Origin: Saxidomus purpurata
Taxonomy: Eukaryota > Mollusca > Bivalvia > Venerida > Veneridae
Length of the DNA: 64,000 bases
Assembly: GCA_022818135.1 (NCBI GenBank)
Contig: JAFMSR010000014.1
Span: 40,257,708 to 40,321,707, forward strand
Reading direction: 5' to 3'
Shown here: piece by piece, positions 36,906-48,665 of the stretch
Numbering within the stretch: position 1 is the stretch's first letter
Layout of the letters: each line of letters opens with the position of its first letter
Translations under genes and position numbers: made by a program
Notes under the pieces: model-generated
What the model was told of the DNA's origin: nothing
Databases searched by the model: none
What the model saw: only the letters and a program-made list of their open reading frames with translations

Positions 36906-38195
36906 AGAGTTGCCAGAAAGTCTTTCTTATTTTTGCAATATCATTGAAAAATAAAACGATATTCGGTGCACTTACTGATTTAAAAACAAGTGCTGTCAAT
37001 AGAGCGCTGTTTATTCTCAGTATTGACAATAGTAAAATAATACTCTGGAACTTTAACTTAAATTCTAGGTAAGGAGGGGCACTAATTCTGTCAAAGGCTT
37101 GATAGAGTTATCTCCTCCTGTGTACAGTAAAGGCCTTGATGGTGAATAAGTGTCCAAAGTTTAAACCAGATTACTTATTGGAAAATTTTGGGTGGTAAAC
37201 CTAAGCTTTACCGTAAATTCTAAGTCAAAAAGGGGCTAATTTTGTCAAAATGCTTGTAAAGTCCTCCCATGTAGTAAAGGTTTGGGGCATCATGGTGAAC
37301 AAGTAGCAAAAGCAAACTCAGATGTCATTGTTCTTTGAAAATATTTAGTGTAGAAACTTTAACTTAAACTGTAATTAGAAAAGGGGCCATTTTGTCAAAA
37401 TGATAGAGTTACCTCCTCCTGTTACGGTTTGGGGCATAAACTGGTTATCAAGGTCCGATTTTTCACCAGATGTCATGGATTTTCGAATATTTTTTTTGGT
37501 CATTCTATGCACAAGTTTAACGTAAATTACTAAGGCTGCGAAAACTCAGGGACATAATTTTGTCAATATGCGGATAGAGTTACCTCCTCCGGTGGCTACT
37601 AGGTTGAGGACAAACCGATCCACGGATGCGACCGTTTCAAGCCAGATGTCAATGGACTTTGAAAATATTTCAGGTGGTATCCAATGTTAAACATAAACTA
37701 GAAAAATGGGCTTTATTGCATCAAAAAGCTTAATAAAGTTACTCTACTCCTGTGTACAGCCATTGGTATATGGTGAACAAGTGTTAAGTGTCAAAGCCAG
37801 ATGTCAATGACTTTGACTTTTGACTGATATAGAAATGTTTTTATTGATAGGATAAGGATAGAGGGCCATAGTTCTATGTCAAAATTCTTATACAATGTTA
37901 CCCCTCCTATGTACAGGTTGGGGGCAATGGTGAACAAGTTTCTAACGATTTAAAAGCAAAATGTCATGGTCTTTCAAAATATGAGTTGCTACGCAAGCTT
38001 TTATTAGTTTTTGCAATATCGCTGACGAAAACGCCGACGCCGACGCTGATTTCTAGGAAGGCCCTTACTTCGAATAGTCGAGCTAAAAACCAAGTTAGGA
38101 ATGTTTTTGGTACCAATACTGGTCGTTTTCATCTTTAAGACATCTTTCTTAGTAAAGTAAGAGCTACTTGTAATTGTGCTCTTGGGATCTTTAAG
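36906..38195 (-). mobile_element. MIT-D element split by a PEA1 insertion
   Basis: The left piece (36906-36983) begins AGAGTTGCCAGAAAG and carries TTTTTGCAATATCATTG. The right piece (38089-38195) carries ACTGGTCGTTTTCATC, CTTAGTAAAGTAAGAGCTAC and the GGGATCTTTAA end. Joined, they follow the order of the intact copy at 38941-39133. The break falls in an A-rich stretch. Confidence 0.7.
36984..38088 (+). mobile_element. PEA1 pearl-like element, diverged copy nested in MIT-D
   Basis: Diverged 5' end AACAAGTGCTGTCAATAGAG, about six internal units marked by TTACCTCCTCC/TGTACAG phrases, a short CGACGC tract at 38032-38048 and 3' end TTCGAATAGTCGAGCTAAAA. The 1.1-kb length exceeds the 0.7-kb copy at 5211 because of extra internal units. 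Greater divergence than the 20377 array suggests an older insertion. Confidence 0.7.
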
Positions 38196-38940
38196 ATAAA
38201 TGTCCCCGTCGCCATTTCCTTTGAAAAAAATTTATCTTAGCTCTTTCTGAATCGAATGATTTTCCTTTTTTCGAAATCTCAGATGCAATTTCATATTCAT
38301 TAATGCAAGGAGTATTTTAAATTCCAATTACGAAGCTCTACAAGTGAACGAGAATGATTTAATGCGAAAGATCCGCTCATCTCTCATTACATCTCTATTG
38401 ACACCCATTCAATAGTGTTCATTACTTTACTTCAAACATGCATGCAGTGTCGATACCAGATACAAATTGCGACTTTTGTGTGTCTGTATTTCATTTAAGA
38501 GACGTCAAAGATGTCGCACTGAATGTAAAATCAGGAATAAGAGTTTATTGTCTATTATTACTTTGTCTAGCATACAATAACTCCAGGGACATACCTTCGT
38601 ATTATTTAGACATATGTAATAATCCTATATATCGCAAGTCGAATAATAAAAACAAATTGATATTACATAAAGAATATTTTACTATCGCTCCACAAGAACA
38701 CTCGCCGAAATCGTTCTTATGCTTGCATCATGTTTCAACAAAGAAAGCGTCATATTTAAACACATTATATTTGATTCATTTAACAGTACCTTTTTAAGCT
38801 TAATGTTCCAGGATCTATTTGAATTTACTGATATAGAAAATAAAATAACTGATAGGATGATGAAAGAACCATGTGCTATTTACATCATCACAATATTCAC
38901 ATACGCCTTTCTTCCTTTCCAAGTCGTTTCTTCACAAAAA
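38196..38940. other. Intergenic, nothing recognised
   Basis: A 119-codon plus frame (38438-38797) has no recognisable motif and is not called. Confidence 0.4.
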
Positions 38941-39133
38941 AGAGTTGCCAGGAAGTTTAGTTTTTCGCAATATTATTAAAAAAATACTTCGGCATATTTC
39001 TACCGTGTACGTATCGATTAAAAGCAAAGGAATGGCTTTGGTATAAATAGTGGTCATTTCAGGCGGTAGCACATCTTTCTTGGTAAAATAAGAGCTACGT
39101 GTATAAATTTAATTGTGCTTCTGAGACGTTAAT
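38941..39133 (-). mobile_element. MIT-D dispersed element, intact copy
   Basis: AGAGTTGCCAGGAAG start, TTTTTCGCAATATTATT, TAGTGGTCATTTCAGGCGG, TTGGTAAAATAAGAGCTACG in order. It serves as the unfilled paralogue for the nested PEA1 insertion at 36984. Confidence 0.65.
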
Positions 39134-40785
39134 ATCTAACGTGTCAAACTGAAGACAAGTACAGTAATGTCACTGTCTTTTAGCAAAGTCTCCCAGTATA
39201 GGCTTTGTAATGAAACAAGCGTTTACATACTAAACTATGCTATAATATCATTTTTGTTTCACCTTTTTGCTCTCGATCTATAGCATCATTTGAACGTCAT
39301 TGGACAGGATTTGTCATTTCTTGTAATGGCCTGCCATGCAAAACTGGGCTAATTCTAAAATTAATCAGTATTACATCATACGCATTACTGAATATAATTG
39401 CATACAAATAGTTTTAAACAGGAAGAAATCCGATTACGTAGGACATTATTTGGTACTTAGTAACATATTCTTATTAATGAACATGAAATCTGATTTATTT
39501 TCAGAGCGACGAGGCATCTACTGGCTAATTAATTGAATAAACAGGCTACAAATAAAGTGACATCTGACAAGTGCTATCCTGGGACACATCGTTCCAGACA
39601 CAGACGTTTGAAGCCGGGATCAGACCGAACAGCGCTAGAGAGCAACATCGTTCAAACCAAGCAGACGACAGAGGGAGTGCTGATAAGACGTATTGTTGCT
39701 TGATAATAACACGCTGAGTGGCGAAAGTAGTTTGAAAATTATTTTATAATGACATTGCAAGTAGTGTTAACACATTCTCATATTCTTTTCTGCACTGTCT
39801 GAAAGTGTCAGTAACGTATCTTACTGTATGAGTTAGTGAACTTTCTAAAGTAGGCGTTGAAATAACCCAAGCTGCAATAACTTGATAACACCAAACATTT
39901 TCATTTATTCGCCACAATCAGCAGGACATTTTCTACCCAGAGGGAACAAATCTAGAAATAATCGATTTTGAAATTTGGCGATATTCATTTCCGTTTAATT
40001 GAAAATTACGAGAGTGAACAGAGCGGAAGAGGCTTATTTTGTGGTTCCAGAGAACTATTTGGGATAATTTACTGCGGAGAAGAAAAAAGATAAATCTGAC
40101 AGTTTCCTCTAAAGGATATCAAACATTCAGATTTTAGACGTACCATTACCAACCAATCTTGATTGTAGGGGCTCTATCATATTGAGACGTTGAGAAACTG
40201 ATGGACAAGTTGGAAGATATCGCCATAAAATTTGTAATTTTTGCGCTCTCTCATCTAAACAAGGAAAGGTTATCTAAATGAGATCAAAGGCATCGGACTT
40301 TATGCGATCCTTAGAAGGCATTCCTAAATCATGTAGGTCTGATAAGTAAGTCATAAATATGCTGGAAGATTACCAGAGTAAATTGTCGTCAGAAGATGAA
40401 TTACGATTCTATACCACAAAGTCACAGCTCAACATTTGCGTCTGATAAACAAAAACCGTCTATACTATCCAACATTACAACGGAGTACCTACATGACCAA
40501 ATTCAGTGGATTAGCTGAATTTTTAATAGTTCTGTACGATTGTGCATCCTGTTAAAAAGATATTTTAAAGTTTTATTAACTAGTATTTTAATATTTTAAT
40601 GAAATAAGGCGGAGTTACTATTACTTTGGATGTAAAAAGTGTTATGCAAAATATTGTATGAGCTGGTCAAACACATAGCATATCGCATCTACAAGAACGT
40701 AGTACCACTATGTCTCTCAAGTAAGCAATAAATTCTGATACAGACTTATCTGAACAAAAGATACAGGTAAGGTAAGTTACAAGAT
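39134..40785. other. Upstream flank of the octopamine receptor-like gene
   Basis: About 1.65 kb without a supported gene. It presumably contains the GPCR promoter and 5' untranslated sequence, but no TATA box or initiator could be fixed by eye. Donor-like GTAAG words occur just before the coding start (40766-40776), so a 5' UTR intron cannot be excluded. Confidence 0.4.
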
Positions 40786-41961
40786 ATGTACATGGATGAG
40801 GCCAAGATTGCACCAGTCTATATTAACCACAGTGGACAAAATGACAGCTTTCTTAGCAACGATAATTTACAGAATAGACAAGTTGCGTTTGTCATTCTGA
40901 AAGCAACAGTGATGGTTTTAATAATGCTAGGAGCGGTGTTCGGAAACATTCTAGTCGTAATAGCCGTAATGCGGTTCGAGCGATTACGCGTAATAACGAA
41001 CTTCTTCATCGTCTCCTTGGCTTTTGCAGACTTTCTAGTCGCAATTCTGGTAATGCCATTTAATGCAAGTATAGAAATATCTGGGAAATGGTTATTTGGA
41101 AGGATAATGTGTGATGTGTTCAATTCTAACGATGTTCTTTTTAGTACAGCCTCAATACTTCATTTGTGTTGTATATCAATGGATAGATATATTGCAATAA
41201 TACACCCTTTCAAATACGAGTCCAAAATGACAAAATGTAGAGTTTTTATCATGATTGCAATCACTTGGATATCGTCCATCCTAATCTCCTACATCCCGAT
41301 ACAGTCACATTGGTATACGACATCAGACACATTAAGAGAGATGGAAGACAGCCCGGAAGACTGTTTATTCGTGGTAAATAAAGTTTATGCCGTCATATCG
41401 TCAAGTATATCATTTTGGATACCTTGCACAATTATGGTGTTCGTTTATCTGAAGATTTTTATGGAAGCGAGGCGCCAGGAAACGCAGATTAAACAATGCG
41501 GCTATCATTTTAAAGGCAGACCTTCGGAACAGTCTAATCTGACTGACGATCAGAGCGAACGACGAAATGAGAGGAAACGCATGCGCAGAGAACACAAAGC
41601 TGCAAAGACTTTGGGTATAATAATGGGCGCTTTTGTGTTTTGTTTTCTTCCTTTCTTTAGCTGGTACTTAGTTACAACTCTATGTGGTGAGTCTTGCCCA
41701 TATCCGGCTACTCTTGGATCTGCCTTGTTTTGGCTTGGTTATTTCAACTCATGTTTAAATCCTATTATTTATGCCTACTTCAACAGGGATTTTCGAAGCG
41801 CCTTTAGAAAGTTACTAAAATGTGGAAAATTGTTTGGCGGAAGTAATAGTGAAAACAATTCTGGGGTCGTCTTAACCGCTGGACAATATGAGAATAGGGA
41901 CAATATAGTGCATCTGAAAACAGACCACATAGTCCGTAACGGAAATACATCTCATGTATAA
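40786..41961 (+). CDS. Beta-type octopamine receptor-like class A GPCR
   Basis: A complete 391-residue, single-exon seven-transmembrane receptor for the plasma membrane. The closest recalled family is the Gs-coupled invertebrate beta octopamine receptors, which raise cAMP. Visible class A marks: N54 (1.50), D82 (2.50), C109-C193 disulphide pair, amine-binding D116 (3.32), D133-R134-Y135, W161 (4.50), S205/S206/S209 in TM5 for catechol-type hydroxyls, P289 (6.50) and N325-P-I-I-Y329. The stretches ASILHLCCISMDRY and GYFNSCLNPIIYAYFNRDFR are characteristic of the group. N14 and N19 are N-glycosylation sequons; C346 is a likely palmitoylation site. The third intracellular loop is short (about 45 residues) and basic. 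Oddity: position 6.48, normally Trp in CWLP, is Phe (F287). An in-frame TAA at 40768-40770 supports this start; Met3 is an alternative. A related amine (tyramine, dopamine) is possible as ligand. Confidence 0.93.
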   Translation: MYMDEAKIAPVYINHSGQNDSFLSNDNLQNRQVAFVILKATVMVLIMLGAVFGNILVVIAVMRFERLRVITNFFIVSLAFADFLVAILVMPFNASIEISGKWLFGRIMCDVFNSNDVLFSTASILHLCCISMDRYIAIIHPFKYESKMTKCRVFIMIAITWISSILISYIPIQSHWYTTSDTLREMEDSPEDCLFVVNKVYAVISSSISFWIPCTIMVFVYLKIFMEARRQETQIKQCGYHFKGRPSEQSNLTDDQSERRNERKRMRREHKAAKTLGIIMGAFVFCFLPFFSWYLVTTLCGESCPYPATLGSALFWLGYFNSCLNPIIYAYFNRDFRSAFRKLLKCGKLFGGSNSENNSGVVLTAGQYENRDNIVHLKTDHIVRNGNTSHV

Positions 41962-42085
41962 AATAGTAATAGCTTAGATATAAGCCTTTAAATCTGTGTA
42001 TTTTGATGATTTGTTTTTACACTGGTAAATGTGTATAGTAAACTGCTGATAATTAAGTTTCAGTTTAAGTATATTGTATAATGCC

Positions 42086-42091
42086 AATAAA
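42086..42091 (+). promoter_or_regulatory. Candidate polyadenylation signal of the GPCR gene
   Basis: Canonical AATAAA 125 bases after the stop codon, giving a short 3' UTR. Cleavage site not determined. Confidence 0.5.
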
Positions 42092-43404
42092 TTGTTTATA
42101 AATACAGGAAAAATATCACGATGCTGTACTTGACAAAACAATAGTTACAAACGGATGTTTTACTTGCAATTATTATTATTATCTACTATAAGTCGACTCT
42201 ATCCACATTTTGATTAAAACATAATCACATAGCAACAGGTTCTCTAAAGTTAAAAAACTGAAAATAAGAATTATAAATTTGTTTTTATAGATACATGTAC
42301 AAATTTATTTCCATGAAATATATGTACAAATCTTGACCTTCTTGTCCTAATTATATATAACAAGACGATATTAATACGATTTTTTTTATTTTTTCGTTTA
42401 TATTAAATCTGTGATATTGTATATCAAGACAGTGCTTGTTTGCTTGTGTTAACTGAAGCGCTGTTGTACAGGGGGGAATTCATGTAAAAGTATAATTGAA
42501 CTGTCAGTCTTTCGGTAAGTGGTTTATAGCAAGATTTGTATCAAAGGTCAAATAGTGTTGTTGGTGTTGTTGTTGGTACATGTCAACACTGTTAACAACG
42601 GCGATTCTCAAGAATGTGGGTTTTATCTATATACGCTTGCACGTATTGCATGTACACAGTCAAACATGTGGACAAGTATCTCATGACTTGAAGATGCAAT
42701 TTCTACTTCAAGTTACAGATATTTTGTCACAGGTCTGCGGTTTGAACACTTATTTGGCTATATAAAGCATTTAGCTAGCTATTTGTTTTAAATTATTTCA
42801 ATTGCAGTAAATTATAAGTGTAGTTGAAATGAATGTGCATTATTGTCATTTGAAAATAATACTGTAGGAACATTAAGCAAAGTAAATGCGACCCTACCAT
42901 ATATTTCTTATTTTCGGTAAGGAACACTGTGTGGACATTGGAATTTAGAGATTATTTTGTCTTATTTTTGTGCCATCCTTCGCTTTATAACTTTGATGCT
43001 TGTTTATATTTTATATTTTACTGCTGACATATGAGTAAAGACGTTTATAGTTATATTTTACGCAAATTTTGTCGAGCCAATTACATTTAGTCCAAATAAA
43101 TATTAAGGTAATACATGCTTTCAAAGTTTCTCGTACGTTATTACAGGTATTTCAACTTCATTATTTAGGTAATCGTAGTAATTTGCTCCGATTTTCTGTG
43201 TTTCTTTTCTTTTCTTTTCTTTATTATATGATTATTCAAATTTCTGTTTTGAGAAAAGATTCAAGTCGTTTACAATTCTGATTTATTTTATGTTTTTCGG
43301 TGGTTTATCGATTTAGATAAACTCACTGTTCACTCAGTGTATTTTCAAAATCTTCGGATAACTTCAAAAGGTAAACCGTACGTAAATTTGGAATCCATAT
43401 TTCG
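42092..43404. other. Intergenic, nothing recognised
   Basis: AT-rich with short ATT and CTTTT runs; no supported gene. Confidence 0.5.
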
Positions 43405-43625
43405 ATGAGTGTTAAAGTGACGTCATTGTTTTGCTGTCTGATGACTTTTGATATTAAACATTTTATTGAAACAAACTCAACAAAAAGTTTTAAACAAAAT
43501 AAAAAAAAATTGTTGGTATCGAGCATCACGATTTTCCCTCGTGAAAAAAAGTCGTTATTTTCACCCGGGGCTGCCCCCCTCGGGAAAATCCTTTTGGTGC
43601 CCCTCGTAAATTATATCGTGATAAA
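43405..43625 (+). mobile_element. FB1 foldback element, copy 1
   Basis: Starts around AAAGTGACGTCATTG, then AAACAAACTCAACAAAAAG and TTGTTGGTATCGAGCATC. The right part is a hairpin with ATCACGAT (about 43526) and ATCGTGAT (about 43613) at its base and a CACCCGGGGCTGCCCCCCTCGGG centre. The same sequence of blocks occurs at 54950-55190. Non-coding. Confidence 0.65.
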
Positions 43626-43723
43626 ATAAATCGCCCCCCCCCTATTTTTTTTTTTAACAATATATCTAGAATTGCTAAAACAATATTATTAAAATACTCT
43701 CAAGTGCTTGTGACCTTTAAATT

Positions 43724-43793
43724 AATTAATGTCCTATATTCAATTAATGTCCTATATTCAACATAATATGTAGAATATAGGACATTAATTAAT
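43724..43793. repeat. Tandem 18-bp duplication with long inverted copy
   Basis: An 18-bp unit AATTAATGTCCTATATTC is present twice in tandem (43724-43741, 43742-43759). A 21-bp perfect inverted copy follows at 43773-43793, matching 43721-43741. The result is a strong stem with two alternative pairings. Confidence 0.9.
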
Positions 43794-44129
43794 AGTATAG
43801 TTAGTAAAGTAACATGATCCAGATATTATCTATAGTCCACAATATTTGACTTATCTTGTTTAGTATGGAGTCACACCCTACATTTCAATGCTATGCTATC
43901 AACATATGCTTTCCTTTCTGAACATACAACTTAATTGTATACCTGATGAATGATAAGATTATTATTTCTTATACGTATGTAATGTTACATGTAAAAGTAT
44001 ATTGTGTGAGTGGATGGATACAAAATAAAAAACAAGTAAAACATAAGAAAATATGTTGTGTCTTAGTTTTTGTACAACGTAAGATTGTTCTTTATTGTGA
44101 TCAATTGTTCGTAGTCAAATCCATTTCTT
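43794..44129. other. Intergenic, nothing recognised
   Basis: No supported gene or repeat. Confidence 0.5.
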
Positions 44130-44850
44130 AACAAGAGCACTGCCTGTTGTTTATGGACGCTTGTCTGATTTTATCCTTTTACGGTTTATTTATTACCATT
44201 TTTTTAAGTAACAGTGCCATTGACCTTGACCTCGAAACACAATCCCACAAAAGGTTTTCGTAAATAATTACTAGACTCTAAATTGGGTCACAATAATCAA
44301 GTGTAACTGAAGATATTTCATTTTTCTCATTTTTCTATCTTTAGAAAAAAAACTTGACCTTGAACACTAAGCACAATCCCAATAAAAAGCTTTATTTATA
44401 TGTATTACACGCTTAATACTTTAGTTACATTATGTCAATTTTAACCAAAGGTATTGAATATGTTACCGTTTTTCTGTTTTTATTTACAGTGACCTTGACC
44501 TTGACCCTAGGAGCCCCAAAACACAACCCCATTAATGATCTTCTTAAATATTTACTTCAAACAAAAGTTGGTTACATTATATCACCTGTAACTAAAGATC
44601 CCTGATCTCAGGAGCCTCAAAACAAAATCTCAATAAAGAGATTCATAAATAAGTTTAGTGGGATTGTATTCACTGTAACAAAACTAGTGTGTGTGAAACT
44701 TTCTAAGTTAAGAAGGGGAAATAATTCAGTCAAAATACATTACAGGGTTGTGTAACTTGTAAAAACTATTCCTATATCTAGTGTACATTCGATAGTGAAC
44801 AGGCATTCCAAGTATCAAAGTGATAGCTAAAAATGACAAAGTCCTAAAAT
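44130..44850 (+). mobile_element. PEA2 pearl-like element, 3'-truncated copy
   Basis: The 5' end AACAAGAGCACTGCCTG is followed by TATCCTTTTACGGTTTATTTAT, as at 6383. Units marked by GTGACCTTGACCTTGACCC and CCTAGGAGCCCC follow, then AAGTTAAGAAGGGG. It ends in GATAGCTAAAAATGACAAAG without a microsatellite or hairpin, so the 3' end is missing or deleted. Confidence 0.65.
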
Positions 44851-47013
44851 ACACGCACTATACATTCACACAAAAAGGAAGCATAAACCAAACACGCACA
44901 GATCAATCACACATAATTTATACTAAATATTCACACACACCAAACTTCAAATACCAATCATTCATATATACCAAAATGAACATGCCATATGCACATCTAG
45001 AAAACACGAAACCGAACCAGAAGACTATTACACAGAACTGTTCAACTAAGACTATACCACCTTGGAAGACCAACAACGGAAAATTCACGTAATTCGCGTA
45101 ATTTTATTCAAATTAGGTTGTTTTTTTTTCGAGCCCCACACTAATCAGAACTCAACAATGAGACAAACTAAAATGTAAATATAATACATCCTATAGTTGA
45201 GTTTCATTCCAACACAACCGACATAATTCAATTGTTTCCCCGGGATTGATCATGACTGTTCTACTTGATGGCTGACATGACTTGCTATAACCCTCTTTCT
45301 TTCTTTCTGCTGAGTTAAAAAAGATATTCCTCTAAGAGCCTATAAAGATTCCATTTGAAAATGCGTTTACTAATAACAGCATGCCAAATGTTTTAAAAAA
45401 GTATTTTTATAAATCAACAGTTTTTACAAGTCTATTTGATGCCAAGAGCATATTGTTCATTGCGTTTTTTGTGATACTCAGATTTATTATTTGGTTAACA
45501 AATTACAAAACCGTTTGAAAGCAGTAACGTGGATTATTCCTTCGTGTTTAGCTACGTAATACCTTTGAAAATCTAGTATGCGAAGTATGTAAAAACAATA
45601 ATTATAATGCGTGTAGTTATATCTCGTTAAAGTCCAAATTAATTTTTTTGCTTTTCTCTAATCGATGCCCAAAGCATTGTGCCAATCGCAATAAAATGGA
45701 GTTTCCTTATTTTAAATCGCTGACTCACTGAAATCAAACTTTTTAGTAATTCAAACCTCGAAATTACTCAAAGAAAACCTGGAAGAGGCAGTATGCTATT
45801 TATACGCTATAATTGAGCATTACACAGCGTATTTGCTGAATTTATTTCAGAAGCACGTAACAATTTTTTCCCAGAAGAAGAATTGCTCATCGGTTTGAAT
45901 TGTTTAATTTTCTGCAATTAAAGAAGGTTCAATAAAACGGGAGACGAACTGTCGAGAGAATTATCATAGCAATTGTTATACTACCGTAAAATTGTCGATG
46001 AATATTCTATTTTATTCTAGACATAGTTATTAGGCGGCCATATTATTTGTGTAGGTTAAAAATGAATGAAATAGTGCTTCCTAACAAAAGATATACTTTA
46101 AAAATAATGAGCACGAGCTGCAATAGTTTCACAATCGTAGTAACCGTATCACATGTAAGTATGGGACGCCTCCATGGTCTCATGTTGAGAAGGGAAAATT
46201 ATGTTGTTTCGTTGAAAGTGTACTTTTTACTGTTAGACTGAGTGTCTTTAAAAAGTTTTTTGGGATAAACCGTATACTATTAGATGACTTCGGAAGCGTC
46301 GGTTTCAGTATAGTATCGGCATATCTACGCCATTCGATATAATCTACGTTTATTCTCTTTTTCAAACTGCATTCAGCTAATTCAACACGCAGTAAAGAAC
46401 ACTATACATGTACTTTAAATAACTGGGAGACCGCAATGCCACTGGAAAATATGTTCTGCATATTTCCCTGAACAGTCATGAAAAGCTTGGGCAAATTTCA
46501 TAAAACACAGAACGAAACAACATGCAATTATGATAATTGCAACATGCAGTTATGATAATTATGATTATTGCATCCGTGCTGAATATCAATGAGTTTCCAT
46601 TTAATTGAGCTTGTTTAGTAAATGATTTCAAATCAAAGCAATAAAATGCAAGCATTAAAGTAATGGACGGCAGAAACAACGCATGTTTTGTCATTCTAAA
46701 TTTACATTACGTGATCGTAAACCATGGACTAAAATATAACCTCAAATGATATAATAAACATCTAAAATATAGCCTTACTTATTAATCCCGCACACCATTA
46801 AGAGCTGGCAATGTTTTCCGGAGAATTTCCATAAAATCTAAAAAGGATATGTTAAAATTTGTATTCTGTGTATTGCGACATCTATTTTAAGATTATTGTC
46901 TTGTTACCTTACATGATTTTTCCGTCGCACGTATTTCCAGAACAGGGCCAACTTTTGTTATTTATATTGTGTCATTCCCGTGAGATGCATTCAATGTGTG
47001 AAGTGACAATGTG
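44851..47013. other. Intergenic, no supported gene
   Basis: A 90-codon Thr/Asn/Lys-rich plus frame starting at 44820 arises from A/C-rich DNA and shows no motif. A short ATGATAATT inverted cluster lies near 46525-46570. Confidence 0.45.
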
Positions 47014-47212
47014 CTTGAAGGGACACTCCCTACATCTTGCAGATTATATTCTCCGAATAAACATAATTTGTTCAACAAATTAATACATTTTTAATGGGGC
47101 ACTCCTGTTATTTCTAACAGATAATATTCTCCAAACATATATAATGTGTTCAATGAACGTAAATTTATAAATAAATACAACTGCGAAGAGCATCATAAGC
47201 TTTCAGCTATAC
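47014..47212 (+). mobile_element. MIT-E element, copy 3 with a duplicated head
   Basis: One head (GAAGGGACACTCCCTACATC, CAGATTATATTCTCCGAAT) is followed after about 80 bp by a second (ATGGGGCACTCCTGTTATT, CAGATAATATTCTCCAAAC) and then by the shared body (AATGTGTTCAATGAACG, ATACAACTGCGAAGAGCAT). It looks like a partial tandem duplication or two insertions. Confidence 0.6.
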
Positions 47213-47955
47213 ATGTAATTTACCATTTGTTGTCACTTACAGATTTGCGGTCTCTGGTAAATAATTCGGAATCGGTTGGGTCGCCGATACTCAAGTATGG
47301 TAGAGAGTTTGAGTCACGGTGGTAGCAGGTGACCCTTCCTTCCTTGCTTATAGGAGAAATTTGTGGCTATATAAGTGCATTAGTATTCAAATGCTGAATA
47401 TTGAGATGGCATTAAACTATGTTGCTGATATCCAATGAATAAAGATTTTGCTACAAATTGTTCACGTTTATTATTTTTTTCAAGCACACAGGGACAAATG
47501 TAATGATTTTGTTGTGTACTCTAGTATCTTTAGAATGTATCTTTCGAGAAAAAAAAACATTTTCTGTGTTCATTTCTTAGATAACGAATTTGATGTAATT
47601 ACCTCGAATTGTAATGAAATTAATTTGCGACAAAACGGGCCTATGGGAAATCAATTTGTGTATCCATTTCTTTGTTAATTTGTTTGCGTATTTATAAACT
47701 CTCTAATCTTCTTTTGAGGATATTGGGCTGACGTAGATATTGGTTAAACGAATGTGTCGCCTAAATGTGCCAATCGGCAAGTTATCAGTTCCGATTGCAT
47801 TTTTTTCAGACGTGTCACATGTTGCATTATAATGTATAATAGCTGTCCGTTACTATCAAAATCATCTGTTCTGTCTGCTGAGTAATTTAAATCAGTTCCA
47901 ACTACGTTTATGGCATAACAATGTCGGCTTATTTTCTAAAAGCAATTACCGTAAA
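47213..47955. other. Intergenic, nothing recognised
   Basis: No supported gene or repeat. Confidence 0.45.
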
Positions 47956-48665
47956 TATGGTGAATTCGTGAAAATGTAACCATAAATTTACGAACTTCAA
48001 ATCGTGATTTCATGAAATTGAAATCGTATATCCGTGAAGTTGAAATCGCGATTTGTGAAGTTAAATTCGTGAATTCATGAGGCTGAACTCGTAAATTCAT
48101 GAAGTTGAAGTTTAGATCGTGAATCCATGAAGTTGAAATCGTGAATTCATGAAGTTAAAGTTTAGATCGAGAATCCATGAAGTTGAAATCGAGAATTCAT
48201 GAAGATGAAGATGAAATTATGAATTCGTAAAATTGAAATCGTGAAAAGTTGTATTGAAGTTGAAATCATGAATTCATAAGTTTTAAATCGTGAATTCATG
48301 AAGTTTAAGACGAAATCGTGAATTTATAAAGTTTGAATCGTGATTTCATGAAGTTGAATCATGAATTCATAAGTTTTAAATCGTGAATTCATGAAGTTGA
48401 AGTCGAAAATCGTGAATATGTGAAGTTTGAATCGTGAATTCATGAAGTTGATTCGCGAATTCATGAGGCTGAAATCGTACATTCATGAAGTTTAGATCGT
48501 GAATCCATGAAGTTAAAGTTCAAATTGTGAATTCATGAAGTTGAAATCGTGAATTCGGTAAGTTTAAATAGTGAATTTGTGAAGATAAAATCATAATTTC
48601 ATGAAGTTGAAATCGTGAAATCATGAAGTTTTAATCGTAAATTCATAAGGTTTAAATCGTGAAAT
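47956..48665. repeat. 22-bp satellite-like array (GTGAATTCATGAAGTTGAAATC)
   Basis: Roughly thirty degenerate units over 700 bp, centred on GTGAATTCATGAAGTTGAA. Most units hold an EcoRI-type GAATTC inside the palindrome TGAATTCA. Indels shift the register repeatedly, so no frame is kept. Confidence 0.9.
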
